A stretch of DNA of 8,211 nt, taken from positions 1-8,211 of the forward strand of contig JASHTU010000632.1 in NCBI GenBank assembly GCA_030040395.1, written 5' to 3'. The notes below the pieces were generated by a model. That model did not search any database. It was not told the DNA's origin and was given only the letters and a program-made list of their open reading frames with translations. A program made the translations under genes and the position numbers. The stretch is from Acidobacteriaceae bacterium (GTDB lineage Bacteria; Acidobacteriota; Terriglobia; Terriglobales; Acidobacteriaceae). Shown piece by piece: positions 1 through 5,266 of this stretch (position 1 is the stretch's first letter; the number at the start of each line of letters is the position of its first letter).

Positions 1-14
1 TTACAGCCAGGCCC

Positions 15-656
15 TTAGTGCGTTCCTGAGGATCGGGGCCGCGGCGACGCGGGGGCTGGCCGGGGAGCCTCGGCCGCCGGCGTGGGCGGCGGAGCCGGCA
101 CGCCCGACTTCAAATTGTAGGCATCTAGCACCGGCTTGGTAATGTTCACTGAAGCCACCGCGTACAACACCGGATTTTGCTGCTGCGAGGCGTCCAGCAC
201 CAGCGTGTATCCCTGCTGCTGCGCGTAGCTCGATAGCACGTCGTACACCTTCGAGGCCACGCCATTGAACATTTGCTGCATTTCCTGCTGGAAGTCGTTT
301 TGTGCGTCCTCGGCGTCCCGATCCAACTGCTTCTTCTTTACGTCGATGGCGCTGGCGCGCGAAGAGCGCTCGGCCTCGCTGAGCGTGGCCGCTTGGGTCT
401 GCAAATCCTTGGTCATCGTGTCGATCTGATCGCTCATCTCCTTGAGCTGCTGGCGCTTGGGATCGTACTTTTTCTGGAGATCGGCGTAATTGCGCTGAAA
501 CTCGTTGGTCTGCGCCACAGCCGCTTGGAATGCGATGACGGCCACCTTGGCCGGTACGGCGGGAGCGGATGCGGCGGATGCGGCCGTCGATTGGGCGGCG
601 GCGCTCAGGACCATTCCCGAGGCCAAAGTGAAAACTACTGCAAGCGAACGCTTCAT
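15..656 (-). CDS. OmpH/Skp-family periplasmic chaperone
   Basis: The protein is 213 aa and is predicted to be a periplasmic holdase for unfolded outer-membrane proteins, acting with BamA, whose gene lies just upstream on the same strand. Residues 1-21 form a clean signal peptide (MKRSLAVVF, hydrophobic core, then AAA before Gln22). A short Ala/Ser/Pro linker leads to the typical OmpH first strand (KVAVIAFQAAV, about 37-47). A long, charged, Gln/Lys/Glu-rich coiled-coil region follows (about 52-140), then a TLVLD strand. Skp/OmpH proteins have this order: strand, long helical tentacles, closing strand. The last 30 residues are an extra Pro/Ala/Arg-rich tail (VPAPPPTPAA and onward). I chose ATG at 656 because it begins the signal peptide, but its AAGGAG site is 12 nt away. 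An in-frame TTG at 716 has a better ribosome site and would add 20 residues. The family call is firm; the start is less so. The symbol skp or ompH would fit but is not proven. Confidence 0.88.
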   Translation of the reverse strand: MKRSLAVVFTLASGMVLSAAAQSTAASAASAPAVPAKVAVIAFQAAVAQTNEFQRNYADLQKKYDPKRQQLKEMSDQIDTMTKDLQTQAATLSEAERSSRASAIDVKKKQLDRDAEDAQNDFQQEMQQMFNGVASKVYDVLSSYAQQQGYTLVLDASQQQNPVLYAVASVNITKPVLDAYNLKSGVPAPPPTPAAEAPRPAPASPRPRSSGTH

Positions 657-668
657 GAGAATCGAAAA

Positions 669-674
669 CTCCTT
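669..674 (-). promoter_or_regulatory. Shine-Dalgarno for the ATG start of ompH
   Basis: The minus strand reads AAGGAG, 12 nt before the ATG at 656. The match to the anti-SD is good but the spacing is longer than the usual 5-9 nt. This leaves room for the alternative TTG start further upstream. Confidence 0.4.
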
Positions 675-723
675 CGGCAATGCCAATGCGGCTTGGGCTC
701 GACGGCGCGAACGCAAGCCTCTG

Positions 724-729
724 CCTCCT
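724..729 (-). promoter_or_regulatory. Shine-Dalgarno for an alternative TTG start of ompH
   Basis: The minus strand reads a perfect AGGAGG, exactly 7 nt before a TTG (714-716) in frame with ompH. If used, the protein gains a 20-residue Arg/Ala-rich leader (MRSRRRAQAALALPKEFSIL) ahead of the normal signal peptide. Spacing and sequence are better than those of the ATG site, so this site bears directly on which start is used. Confidence 0.4.
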
Positions 730-758
730 GAGAAACTCCACCATCTTTTAAGGTGATA

Positions 759-780
759 CTCCCCTCCGGACAGAAGGGAG
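759..780 (-). other. Hairpin in the ompH leader
   Basis: Read on the minus strand, CTCCCTTC and GAGGGGAG can form an 8-bp stem (seven Watson-Crick pairs and one G-U wobble) around the loop TGTCCG. On the plus strand the same wobble becomes a C/A mismatch, so the fold favours a minus-strand RNA, the sense of ompH. It lies between the candidate -10 box (823-828) and both ompH starts. No T-tract follows, so it is not a classical terminator. Function is unknown. Confidence 0.4.
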
Positions 781-822
781 ACAGAAAAGACGCGACCGGA
801 GACATCCGCAGGGACTACAGAA

Positions 823-828
823 ATTATA
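823..828 (-). promoter_or_regulatory. Candidate -10 box of an ompH promoter
   Basis: The minus strand reads a perfect TATAAT in the bamA-ompH gap. It would place transcription start near 816 and give ompH a leader of about 160 nt. No good -35 hexamer is visible at 16-18 nt. The best partner is TTCACC (849-854) at a 20-nt spacing, and it lies inside the inverted repeat at 846-869. The box is exact, but promoter activity is inferred. Confidence 0.4.
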
Positions 829-845
829 CGGCGGTTCGGCTGCGC

Positions 846-869
846 GCGGGTGAAGATTCTGTCACCCGC
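846..869. repeat. Perfect 8-bp inverted repeat beside the ompH promoter
   Basis: GCGGGTGA (846-853) and TCACCCGC (862-869) are exact reverse complements separated by 8 nt. The repeat lies about 60 bp after the bamA stop and 17 bp upstream of the TATAAT for ompH, over the expected -35 position. It could be a regulator-binding operator or a 3' stabilising hairpin on the bamA transcript. It lacks the T-tract of an intrinsic terminator on either strand. Confidence 0.5.
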
Positions 870-931
870 CGCAACCCACCGCGAAGAGACCGCCCGCCGC
901 GAGCGGCCCTGCCTTCTGCCGCCGGCCCGGC

Positions 932-3900
932 TCAGAACGTCGTGGAAATATCCAGCCGGAAGGTCTTTCGCGGCTCCCGGAAGACATACTGCGACCCGTA
1001 GGATTCGATGGCTTCCTGGTAGGTGTAGTCGCCCGCGCCGCCCGGCGGGAACATGGAGCGGGTAATCAGCGAAGCGGAGCAGCTCAACTGGTGGTATCCG
1101 GACCCGGGTTCGTCGCAGTAGGGCCGCTCATACAGGCGCAGCGGGTTGTAGGCGAAATAAAACCGCAGGGGCGCGTTAATCACCGGCATGATCACACCCA
1201 GCTCGGACCCCGCGGACATGCGGGGAACGAAATTGGTTCCGGCCACGGGCTTGATGTTCCTTTGGAAGCCGACCTGATCGCCCGGTATGCCCCCCTGGCA
1301 GGAGCCGTTATTGAAAACGGGGCAGCCATACAGCGGCGCGGTCAGCGAGGCGAAGCCCTGCGGGCTCTGCTTCAACTGACCGTGATTCACGGCCGAGTCG
1401 ATGCCGAAATCGTCGAAGAATGACCATGTGAAGGGGCCGACAATGGGAATCCGGTACTCCAGGTTGCTGGTCAGGTTGGCGTCGCCGCCAATCGACGCCA
1501 CTCCGTACACCGGCAAGGGCACCTGGATGCACTGGTTGTCTTCAGGATTGTTCGGATCGCGCGGCACGCAGCTTCCGTCGGGATTGGTGAGCTGGAAGTT
1601 CACCCGCGTCGGCACGTAGCCATAGGGAGTCGCGCCGCGCACATCGAAGCCGCGCAGGTCTTGTTCGCCGCCGCTGTAAAAGCGGTTGTTCGGCGGGGCC
1701 ACGTCCCCGCCATACCCCTGCACATAACTCAACTGCACGCGCATGGCCAGCACGTTTCTGCCCTCTGCCGTAGGCTTCAGATAGTGCACGGGCATGAATC
1801 GCTCGTAGGCCAACAGCGGCGAGATATAACGCACGCTGCCCCACAGGCCCGAGGTTTGGAAGAGCGCCGTGATTTCCTTGCCCGTCCGCGGTCGCAGCGG
1901 ATTGCTCACCGTGTTGTACATGTAGCTGAGCGAAATCTGACTGTTCACAATGCCGGCCAGGGGATTCGATCCCTGGATTCCCGACCGGAAAGCGATGGTG
2001 TCGAAGAACGACTGGGAAGCCGCACTGAAGGCGGTGATGGTCGACCTGGTGAGCGAATACGTGAATCCGACACGCTGAAATGCGTGCCGCCGCAAGGGGT
2101 AGCTGATCGAAAAGTTGAATCCGTCCGACGCCTGGTTGTAGTTCTGCGTCAGCGACTTCTCGGCGGTGGAAAGGTTGAGCGAGGCCCCGGTCGTGGTCTG
2201 GTAGTTTTTCGCCGCGTTGAAGTCCTGCTTGTTGTTGAAGATCTGGAAACCCACGTTGATGGGCCGGTTCCGGATGTAGGGCTGCGTGAACCCGAACAGG
2301 AACTGCCGCTGGATCGAGCCTAGGTTCGCCTGCACACTCAGCGTTTCGCCCAGGCCCAGGAAGTTGTTGGTCTGGTAGTTGAGGCCGATGAATGCGCCCT
2401 GCAGTCCGCTGACCCCGCCGTTCATGCCGATCGAGTTCTTGCCCTTTTCCTTCACCTTCAGCAGCAGCTCCACCGTGCCGTTGTCCGGGTCCTGATGCGC
2501 TTCGGAATCCTGATCCACTTTCAGCGGTTCGAAGTATTCGAGCTGGTTCAGGCGCAGGAGGCTGTACTCCCAGAGCTGAGAGTTATACACCGAGCCCTCG
2601 TCCAGCAGCAGTTCGCGGCGGATGACGCGGTCGCGCGTGATGGTGTTGCCCTGGAACTCGATGCGCGACACGTAAAAGATCTTGCCCTCGTCGATGTCGA
2701 TGTTGAGCGATACCGTGTGCTTCTGGTCGTCATAGGTCAGCCGGGGAACGGCTCCGAAATTGATGTAGCCCAACTGTCCGTACGCCTTTTTCAGGTTGTC
2801 CAGGCCCTTGCCGATGTCCGTGGCGTTGAACCAGTCACCGTCCTTGATGGGAAACGTCGCCCGCAGAGCCTTTAGGTTGGTTACCGCCTTGTTTCCGGTA
2901 AAGGTGATCGTCCCCAACCGGTAGCGATCGCCCTCCTCGATCGGCAACGTGATGTCGATGCGTTTCCCCGTGCGTGGCCGGAAGGTGAACCAGTTCAGCC
3001 CGCCTTCGTCGCGGATGGTGGTGTGCGGCTCCTCCACCGCCGCGTTGGCGTAACCTTTGTCCCGGTACGCCTGGCGCACCCGCTCTGTATCTTCCTCGAG
3101 CTTCGAGGAGTCGTAGGTCTGTGGGAAAAGATCCTCGAAGAGGATCGAGTAGGGAATGCCGATGGGCTTCAGGTTCTTCATCGAGCGCCGCAAATCGAGC
3201 GCGCTCACGTGCGGGTTGCCGGTGAATCGGATCTTGCCTACCTTCACCACTGGCCCTTCCTTGATATTGAAGGTGATCTGCACCGACGCCGGCGGAATAG
3301 TCTTGACGTCCTCGCGGACCGTGGAGAACTGGTGGCCGTGCTCGGCCTCCATCTCCTTGATGACCGTTTCGGCCTGCTTGATCTTGGTGGCGTCGTACTG
3401 GCTGTCCACGCTCAGGGGGACTTTCTCCTTCTTGAAGCGGTCGAGGATGTCGGACTGGGTGATCGAATTGTTGCCCTTGTAAATGATCTCGCGGATATCG
3501 GGCTTCTCGCGCACGAAGATGTTCAGGATGACGCCCTTCTCCGTGTCTTCGCGATCGATGCGCAGATCGTCGAAATATCCGGTATTCCATAGCGAGTTGA
3601 AGTCCCGCTCAATCGAAATCGGATCGTAGGTGTCGCCGGGGTGGGTGAAAAGCCGGGCGAGGATGGTCTCTTTGGGAATGCGCCGGTTGCCGATCACGCG
3701 AATCTCGTCGATCGTGTTCGGCTCCTGATTCTGCGTCGTCGGAACCGGCTGCTGGGCCATCGCGGATGCGGCGGCGAACGCCAGCGTCATCAGCACCAGG
3801 ATGCCCGTCAAGATGCGCGCTGAAGCCGCGAACTGCGTCGCCCCGCGGAGGGGGATGCGCCTGATCTTCACCGGGCCGGGGCCCTGCGGCGAACAAAAGT

Positions 3901-3943
3901 ACTGGTGCGGTCCATGGTTCGGCTTCACGGAAAAAATATGCAC
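932..3943 (-). CDS. bamA: BamA, outer-membrane beta-barrel assembly protein
   Basis: This Omp85-family protein is the core of the BAM complex, which folds and inserts beta-barrel proteins into the outer membrane. A signal peptide ends in a hydrophobic run and ASAMA before Gln64. Five POTRA domains follow, each marked by a G-N turn (residues 85/86, 157/158, 242/243, 350/351, 432/433). The barrel spans about 515-1003, with the family's conserved loop-6 RGF motif (LRGF, 763-766) and a terminal phenylalanine (DISTTF), the usual outer-membrane signal. At 1003 aa it is longer than the roughly 810 aa of E. coli BamA, mainly through long loops that hold three close Cys pairs (792/805, 874/882, 943/955). 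The start is uncertain. The GTG at 3943 is the first possible one, but its GAGGG is only 1 nt away. In-frame GTGs at 3928 and 3871 are alternatives, and 3871 gives a more normal signal peptide. The ompH gene follows after a 275-bp gap. Confidence 0.95.
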   Translation of the reverse strand: MHIFSVKPNHGPHQYFCSPQGPGPVKIRRIPLRGATQFAASARILTGILVLMTLAFAAASAMAQQPVPTTQNQEPNTIDEIRVIGNRRIPKETILARLFTHPGDTYDPISIERDFNSLWNTGYFDDLRIDREDTEKGVILNIFVREKPDIREIIYKGNNSITQSDILDRFKKEKVPLSVDSQYDATKIKQAETVIKEMEAEHGHQFSTVREDVKTIPPASVQITFNIKEGPVVKVGKIRFTGNPHVSALDLRRSMKNLKPIGIPYSILFEDLFPQTYDSSKLEEDTERVRQAYRDKGYANAAVEEPHTTIRDEGGLNWFTFRPRTGKRIDITLPIEEGDRYRLGTITFTGNKAVTNLKALRATFPIKDGDWFNATDIGKGLDNLKKAYGQLGYINFGAVPRLTYDDQKHTVSLNIDIDEGKIFYVSRIEFQGNTITRDRVIRRELLLDEGSVYNSQLWEYSLLRLNQLEYFEPLKVDQDSEAHQDPDNGTVELLLKVKEKGKNSIGMNGGVSGLQGAFIGLNYQTNNFLGLGETLSVQANLGSIQRQFLFGFTQPYIRNRPINVGFQIFNNKQDFNAAKNYQTTTGASLNLSTAEKSLTQNYNQASDGFNFSISYPLRRHAFQRVGFTYSLTRSTITAFSAASQSFFDTIAFRSGIQGSNPLAGIVNSQISLSYMYNTVSNPLRPRTGKEITALFQTSGLWGSVRYISPLLAYERFMPVHYLKPTAEGRNVLAMRVQLSYVQGYGGDVAPPNNRFYSGGEQDLRGFDVRGATPYGYVPTRVNFQLTNPDGSCVPRDPNNPEDNQCIQVPLPVYGVASIGGDANLTSNLEYRIPIVGPFTWSFFDDFGIDSAVNHGQLKQSPQGFASLTAPLYGCPVFNNGSCQGGIPGDQVGFQRNIKPVAGTNFVPRMSAGSELGVIMPVINAPLRFYFAYNPLRLYERPYCDEPGSGYHQLSCSASLITRSMFPPGGAGDYTYQEAIESYGSQYVFREPRKTFRLDISTTF

Positions 3944-3987
3944 ACCCTCAAATGCTGAATGATCGTTCCTTCGTCGAGGAAAGATTG

Positions 3988-4017
3988 ATTATATTGGACC
4001 GCGGTCACCCCGCCCAA
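3988..4017 (-). promoter_or_regulatory. Candidate bamA promoter
   Basis: The minus strand reads a perfect TATAAT at 3988-3993, with a weak TTGGGC (4012-4017) 18 nt upstream as a possible -35. Transcription would start near 3981, about 38 nt before the first possible bamA start codon at 3943. The -10 is exact and sits in a locally A+T-rich patch of otherwise GC-rich DNA. The -35 matches only three of six bases. Confidence 0.5.
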
Positions 4018-4264
4018 ACCTTCGGGCCGGTCGTCGGCTCGAACATTTCGCCTCTTCCGCCGTCTTGCCGCGTGACGCCTGCTGCCAACACGCGCCGCTC
4101 CTCTCTTGCCGCCCCAGACAAAACATGCTCTCCCTGGGCCTGGATGATCCTCGCCCCGCCAAGAACAGCCGGCCGCCGGGAACTCCCGCATTTTCGGGAC
4201 CCAGTCCACAGTCTACCGGAGCCAGGCGGGTTGCCGCCCCTCGGCTGCGGCTGCGCCATCGAGC

Positions 4265-4286
4265 ATCCCTTACAGGGATTTTTCTT
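4265..4286 (+). promoter_or_regulatory. 15-bp palindrome with T-tract upstream of gpx
   Basis: ATCCCT (4265-4270), the spacer TAC and AGGGAT (4274-4279) form a perfect inverted repeat, followed at once by TTTTCTT. As RNA it would be a short terminator-like hairpin. As DNA it is a symmetric site in the spacer just before the TAAAAT box, where a repressor operator would sit. No plus-strand gene lies upstream to terminate, which makes the operator or a leader-attenuator reading more natural. This is inferred from position only. Confidence 0.4.
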
Positions 4287-4291
4287 AAAAT
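4286..4291 (+). promoter_or_regulatory. Candidate -10 box for gpx
   Basis: TAAAAT matches the -10 consensus at five of six positions and lies 56 nt before the gpx ATG. No convincing -35 hexamer is found 16-18 nt upstream, where the palindrome at 4265-4279 begins. If it is a promoter, it may depend on an activator or an alternative sigma factor. Confidence 0.28.
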
Positions 4292-4347
4292 GCATTAGAC
4301 GCGGACCGAGAGCGCAGGACATCGTTCCGCGGTGAGGTTTTCCGTCC

Positions 4348-4857
4348 ATGGAAGCGCCCGCGCAGACCGTCTATTCCTTCTCCGCGCCGCTGCTTGACGG
4401 GCGCGCGGTGAGCCTGAAAGATTTCCGCGGCCAGGTGTTGCTCATCGTCAACACCGCCAGCCTATGCGGCTTCACCCCGCAGTATGCGGGGCTGGAAACT
4501 CTCTATCGCGCTTATCGGCATCGCGGCTTCGCGGTGCTCGGCTTTCCTTGCAATCAGTTCGGCGGGCAGGAACCGGGCACAGCCGATGAGATTGGCGCGT
4601 TTTGCGAAACAAACTACGCTGTCAGCTTTCCCCTTTTCGCCAAAATCGACGTCAACGGACCCCGCACGCATCCTCTTTACCTCTTCCTGAAGAGGGAAAA
4701 GCCGGGTCTCCTCGGCTTCTTGGCCGCTGGGCGAATCCAATGGAATTTCACCAAGTTCCTCACCGGCCGCAATGGAGAAGTAGTCGCGCGTTACAGCCCG
4801 TCGACTAGGCCGGAAACCCTCGCCCCCGGGATCGAGCGGTTGCTGGATGGTGGATGA
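4348..4857 (+). CDS. gpx: Glutathione peroxidase family protein, 2-Cys type
   Basis: This 169-aa single-domain thioredoxin-fold peroxidase reduces hydrogen peroxide and organic hydroperoxides. All family signatures are present: NTASLCGFTPQY with the peroxidatic Cys40, FPCNQFGGQEPG with Gln74, and WNFTKFL with Trp132 and Asn133, completing the Cys-Gln-Trp-Asn catalytic set. Cys86 (GAFCETNY) lies 46 residues after Cys40, the position of the resolving cysteine in the thioredoxin-dependent members. The true reductant is thus probably thioredoxin rather than glutathione (inference). The active site is a normal TGC cysteine codon, not selenocysteine. There is no signal peptide, so it is cytoplasmic. 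Length is normal for bacterial GPx. The ATG is preceded by GGTGAGG at 10-nt spacing. It appears monocistronic, divergent from bamA, with about 410 bp before the next gene. The bacterial symbol btuE could also be used. Confidence 0.94.
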   Translation: MEAPAQTVYSFSAPLLDGRAVSLKDFRGQVLLIVNTASLCGFTPQYAGLETLYRAYRHRGFAVLGFPCNQFGGQEPGTADEIGAFCETNYAVSFPLFAKIDVNGPRTHPLYLFLKREKPGLLGFLAAGRIQWNFTKFLTGRNGEVVARYSPSTRPETLAPGIERLLDGG

Positions 4858-5044
4858 CTTCGCCCGTCACGAAAATTCCGCGTGCTTGCCGACCGTGGCC
4901 GGGAAGCCCTATCCTGCTCACACGGCGCATCGGAGGGTGGCCCTCGGGCCGCGGTTGGGTCCCCTGCCGGACACAGCTCGAATGGCGAGACGCCGCTCCC
5001 CGATGAATGTATCCTTTCCACCCTCTCAAACGTCCTAAGTAGGT
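4858..5044. other. Non-coding gap after gpx
   Basis: No convincing gene is seen here. A 63-codon plus-strand frame (4847-5038) overlaps the gpx end, and two minus-strand frames cover the same DNA. All are low-complexity, Arg/Pro-rich and unlike any family I know. A GC-rich self-complementary patch, GAGGG-TGG-CCCTC (4933-4945), could fold in the gpx 3' region but has no T-tract. Confidence 0.5.
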
Positions 5045-5083
5045 AAGGGCAAATCTCGCTATTTTCCCTTGTCTTTATCTTTC
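5045..5083 (+). terminator. Candidate intrinsic terminator before the RND gene
   Basis: AAGGG (5045-5049) pairs with CCCTT (5066-5070). After one C/T mismatch, AAA (5051-5053) pairs with TTT (5062-5064), giving eight pairs around the 8-nt loop TCTCGCTA. A T-rich tract follows (5071-5083, GTCTTTATCTTTC). It would end plus-strand transcription from gpx and insulate the RND gene. It is about 190 nt past the gpx stop and the stem is only moderately stable, so this is tentative. Confidence 0.4.
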
Positions 5084-5085
5084 AA

Positions 5086-5114
5086 TTAACATAGTACTTT
5101 CAACTGGATATTTG
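5086..5114 (+). promoter_or_regulatory. Candidate promoter for the RND pump gene
   Basis: TTAACA (5086-5091, five of six to the -35 consensus) is followed after 17 nt by TATTTG (5109-5114, three of six to the -10). They lie in the only A+T-rich stretch of this gap, immediately after the terminator-like hairpin. A start near 5121 would produce a leader of about 146 nt that begins where the self-complementary segment begins. Confidence 0.35.
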
Positions 5115-5220
5115 GACCGGGAGCGGCAGGGGCGCAACAGGTCCGGGAATCCGATCAGCCGGCGCGAGCCGGACCAGAGCTGCCGCCAAATCTCTTCCAG
5201 AGGGTGGGGGCGCTCCGGTC
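5115..5220 (+). other. Highly self-complementary leader upstream of the RND gene
   Basis: Several exact complementary segments nest inside one another. GCGGCAG (5123-5129) pairs with CTGCCGC (5180-5186), and inside it GGTCCGG (5140-5146) pairs with CCGGACC (5169-5175). An outer match joins GACCGG (5115-5120) to CCGGTC (5215-5220), extendable to ten pairs with one bulge if the first inner helix opens. A competing CCGGC-GCGA-GCCGG hairpin (5159-5172) has a GNRA tetraloop and excludes the second helix. Mutually exclusive helices ahead of a ribosome site are what regulatory leaders show. It matches no riboswitch class I recognise, and GC-rich DNA raises the chance of accidental pairing. Confidence 0.35.
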
Positions 5221-5247
5221 AAGGTGAAACGACGCCAGGACGCCGGC

Positions 5248-5252
5248 AGGAG
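5248..5252 (+). promoter_or_regulatory. Distant Shine-Dalgarno of the RND gene
   Basis: AGGAG lies 14 nt before the ATG at 5267, longer than usual. An in-frame TGA at 5225-5227 and the absence of any start codon between it and 5267 rule out a usable earlier start. The tandem ATG at 5270 is 3 nt further away. Translation efficiency may therefore be modest or depend on leader folding. Confidence 0.4.
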
Positions 5253-5266
5253 CGAGTGCCAATCTT

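Larger units (their letters stand above)
3944..4347. other. Divergent intergenic region between bamA and gpx
   Basis: About 400 bp separate the divergent bamA and peroxidase genes. The bamA end has the TATAAT described separately. The gpx end has a palindrome and a TAAAAT box. The C-rich middle (about 4020-4250) holds open frames of 77-127 codons on both strands. They overlap each other, are rich in Arg, Pro and Gly, and match no protein I recognise, so I do not call a gene. A short TCCCG/CGGGA hairpin lies at 4184-4199. Confidence 0.6.

Noticed and set aside
1..744. 247-codon minus-strand frame starting at an ATG (744) over ompH
   Set aside because: It is an out-of-frame shadow of the OmpH coding sequence. 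The protein has no signal peptide or family features, while the overlapping frame is clearly OmpH.
2835..3590. 251-codon minus-strand frame overlapping bamA in another frame
   Set aside because: It is an out-of-frame shadow of the POTRA region. The bamA frame is clearly the conserved one.
4184..4199. TCCCG/CGGGA hairpin in the divergent gap
   Set aside because: Five pairs with no flanking promoter or tail is within chance for this composition.
3952..4349. Open frames of 77-127 codons on both strands in the bamA-gpx gap
   Set aside because: They overlap each other, cover the promoter elements and have low-complexity composition. This is expected by chance in GC-rich DNA.
4465..4467. Possible selenocysteine in the peroxidase active site
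   Set aside because: The codon is TGC (cysteine), so no recoding is needed.
4939..4950. GGCC-CTCG-GGCC hairpin as a gpx terminator
   Set aside because: The stem is only four pairs, competes with GAGGG/CCCTC, and no T-tract follows.
4847..5038. 63-codon frame overlapping the gpx stop
   Set aside because: It is Arg/Pro-rich with no recognisable motif, and overlapping frames on the other strand are equally long.
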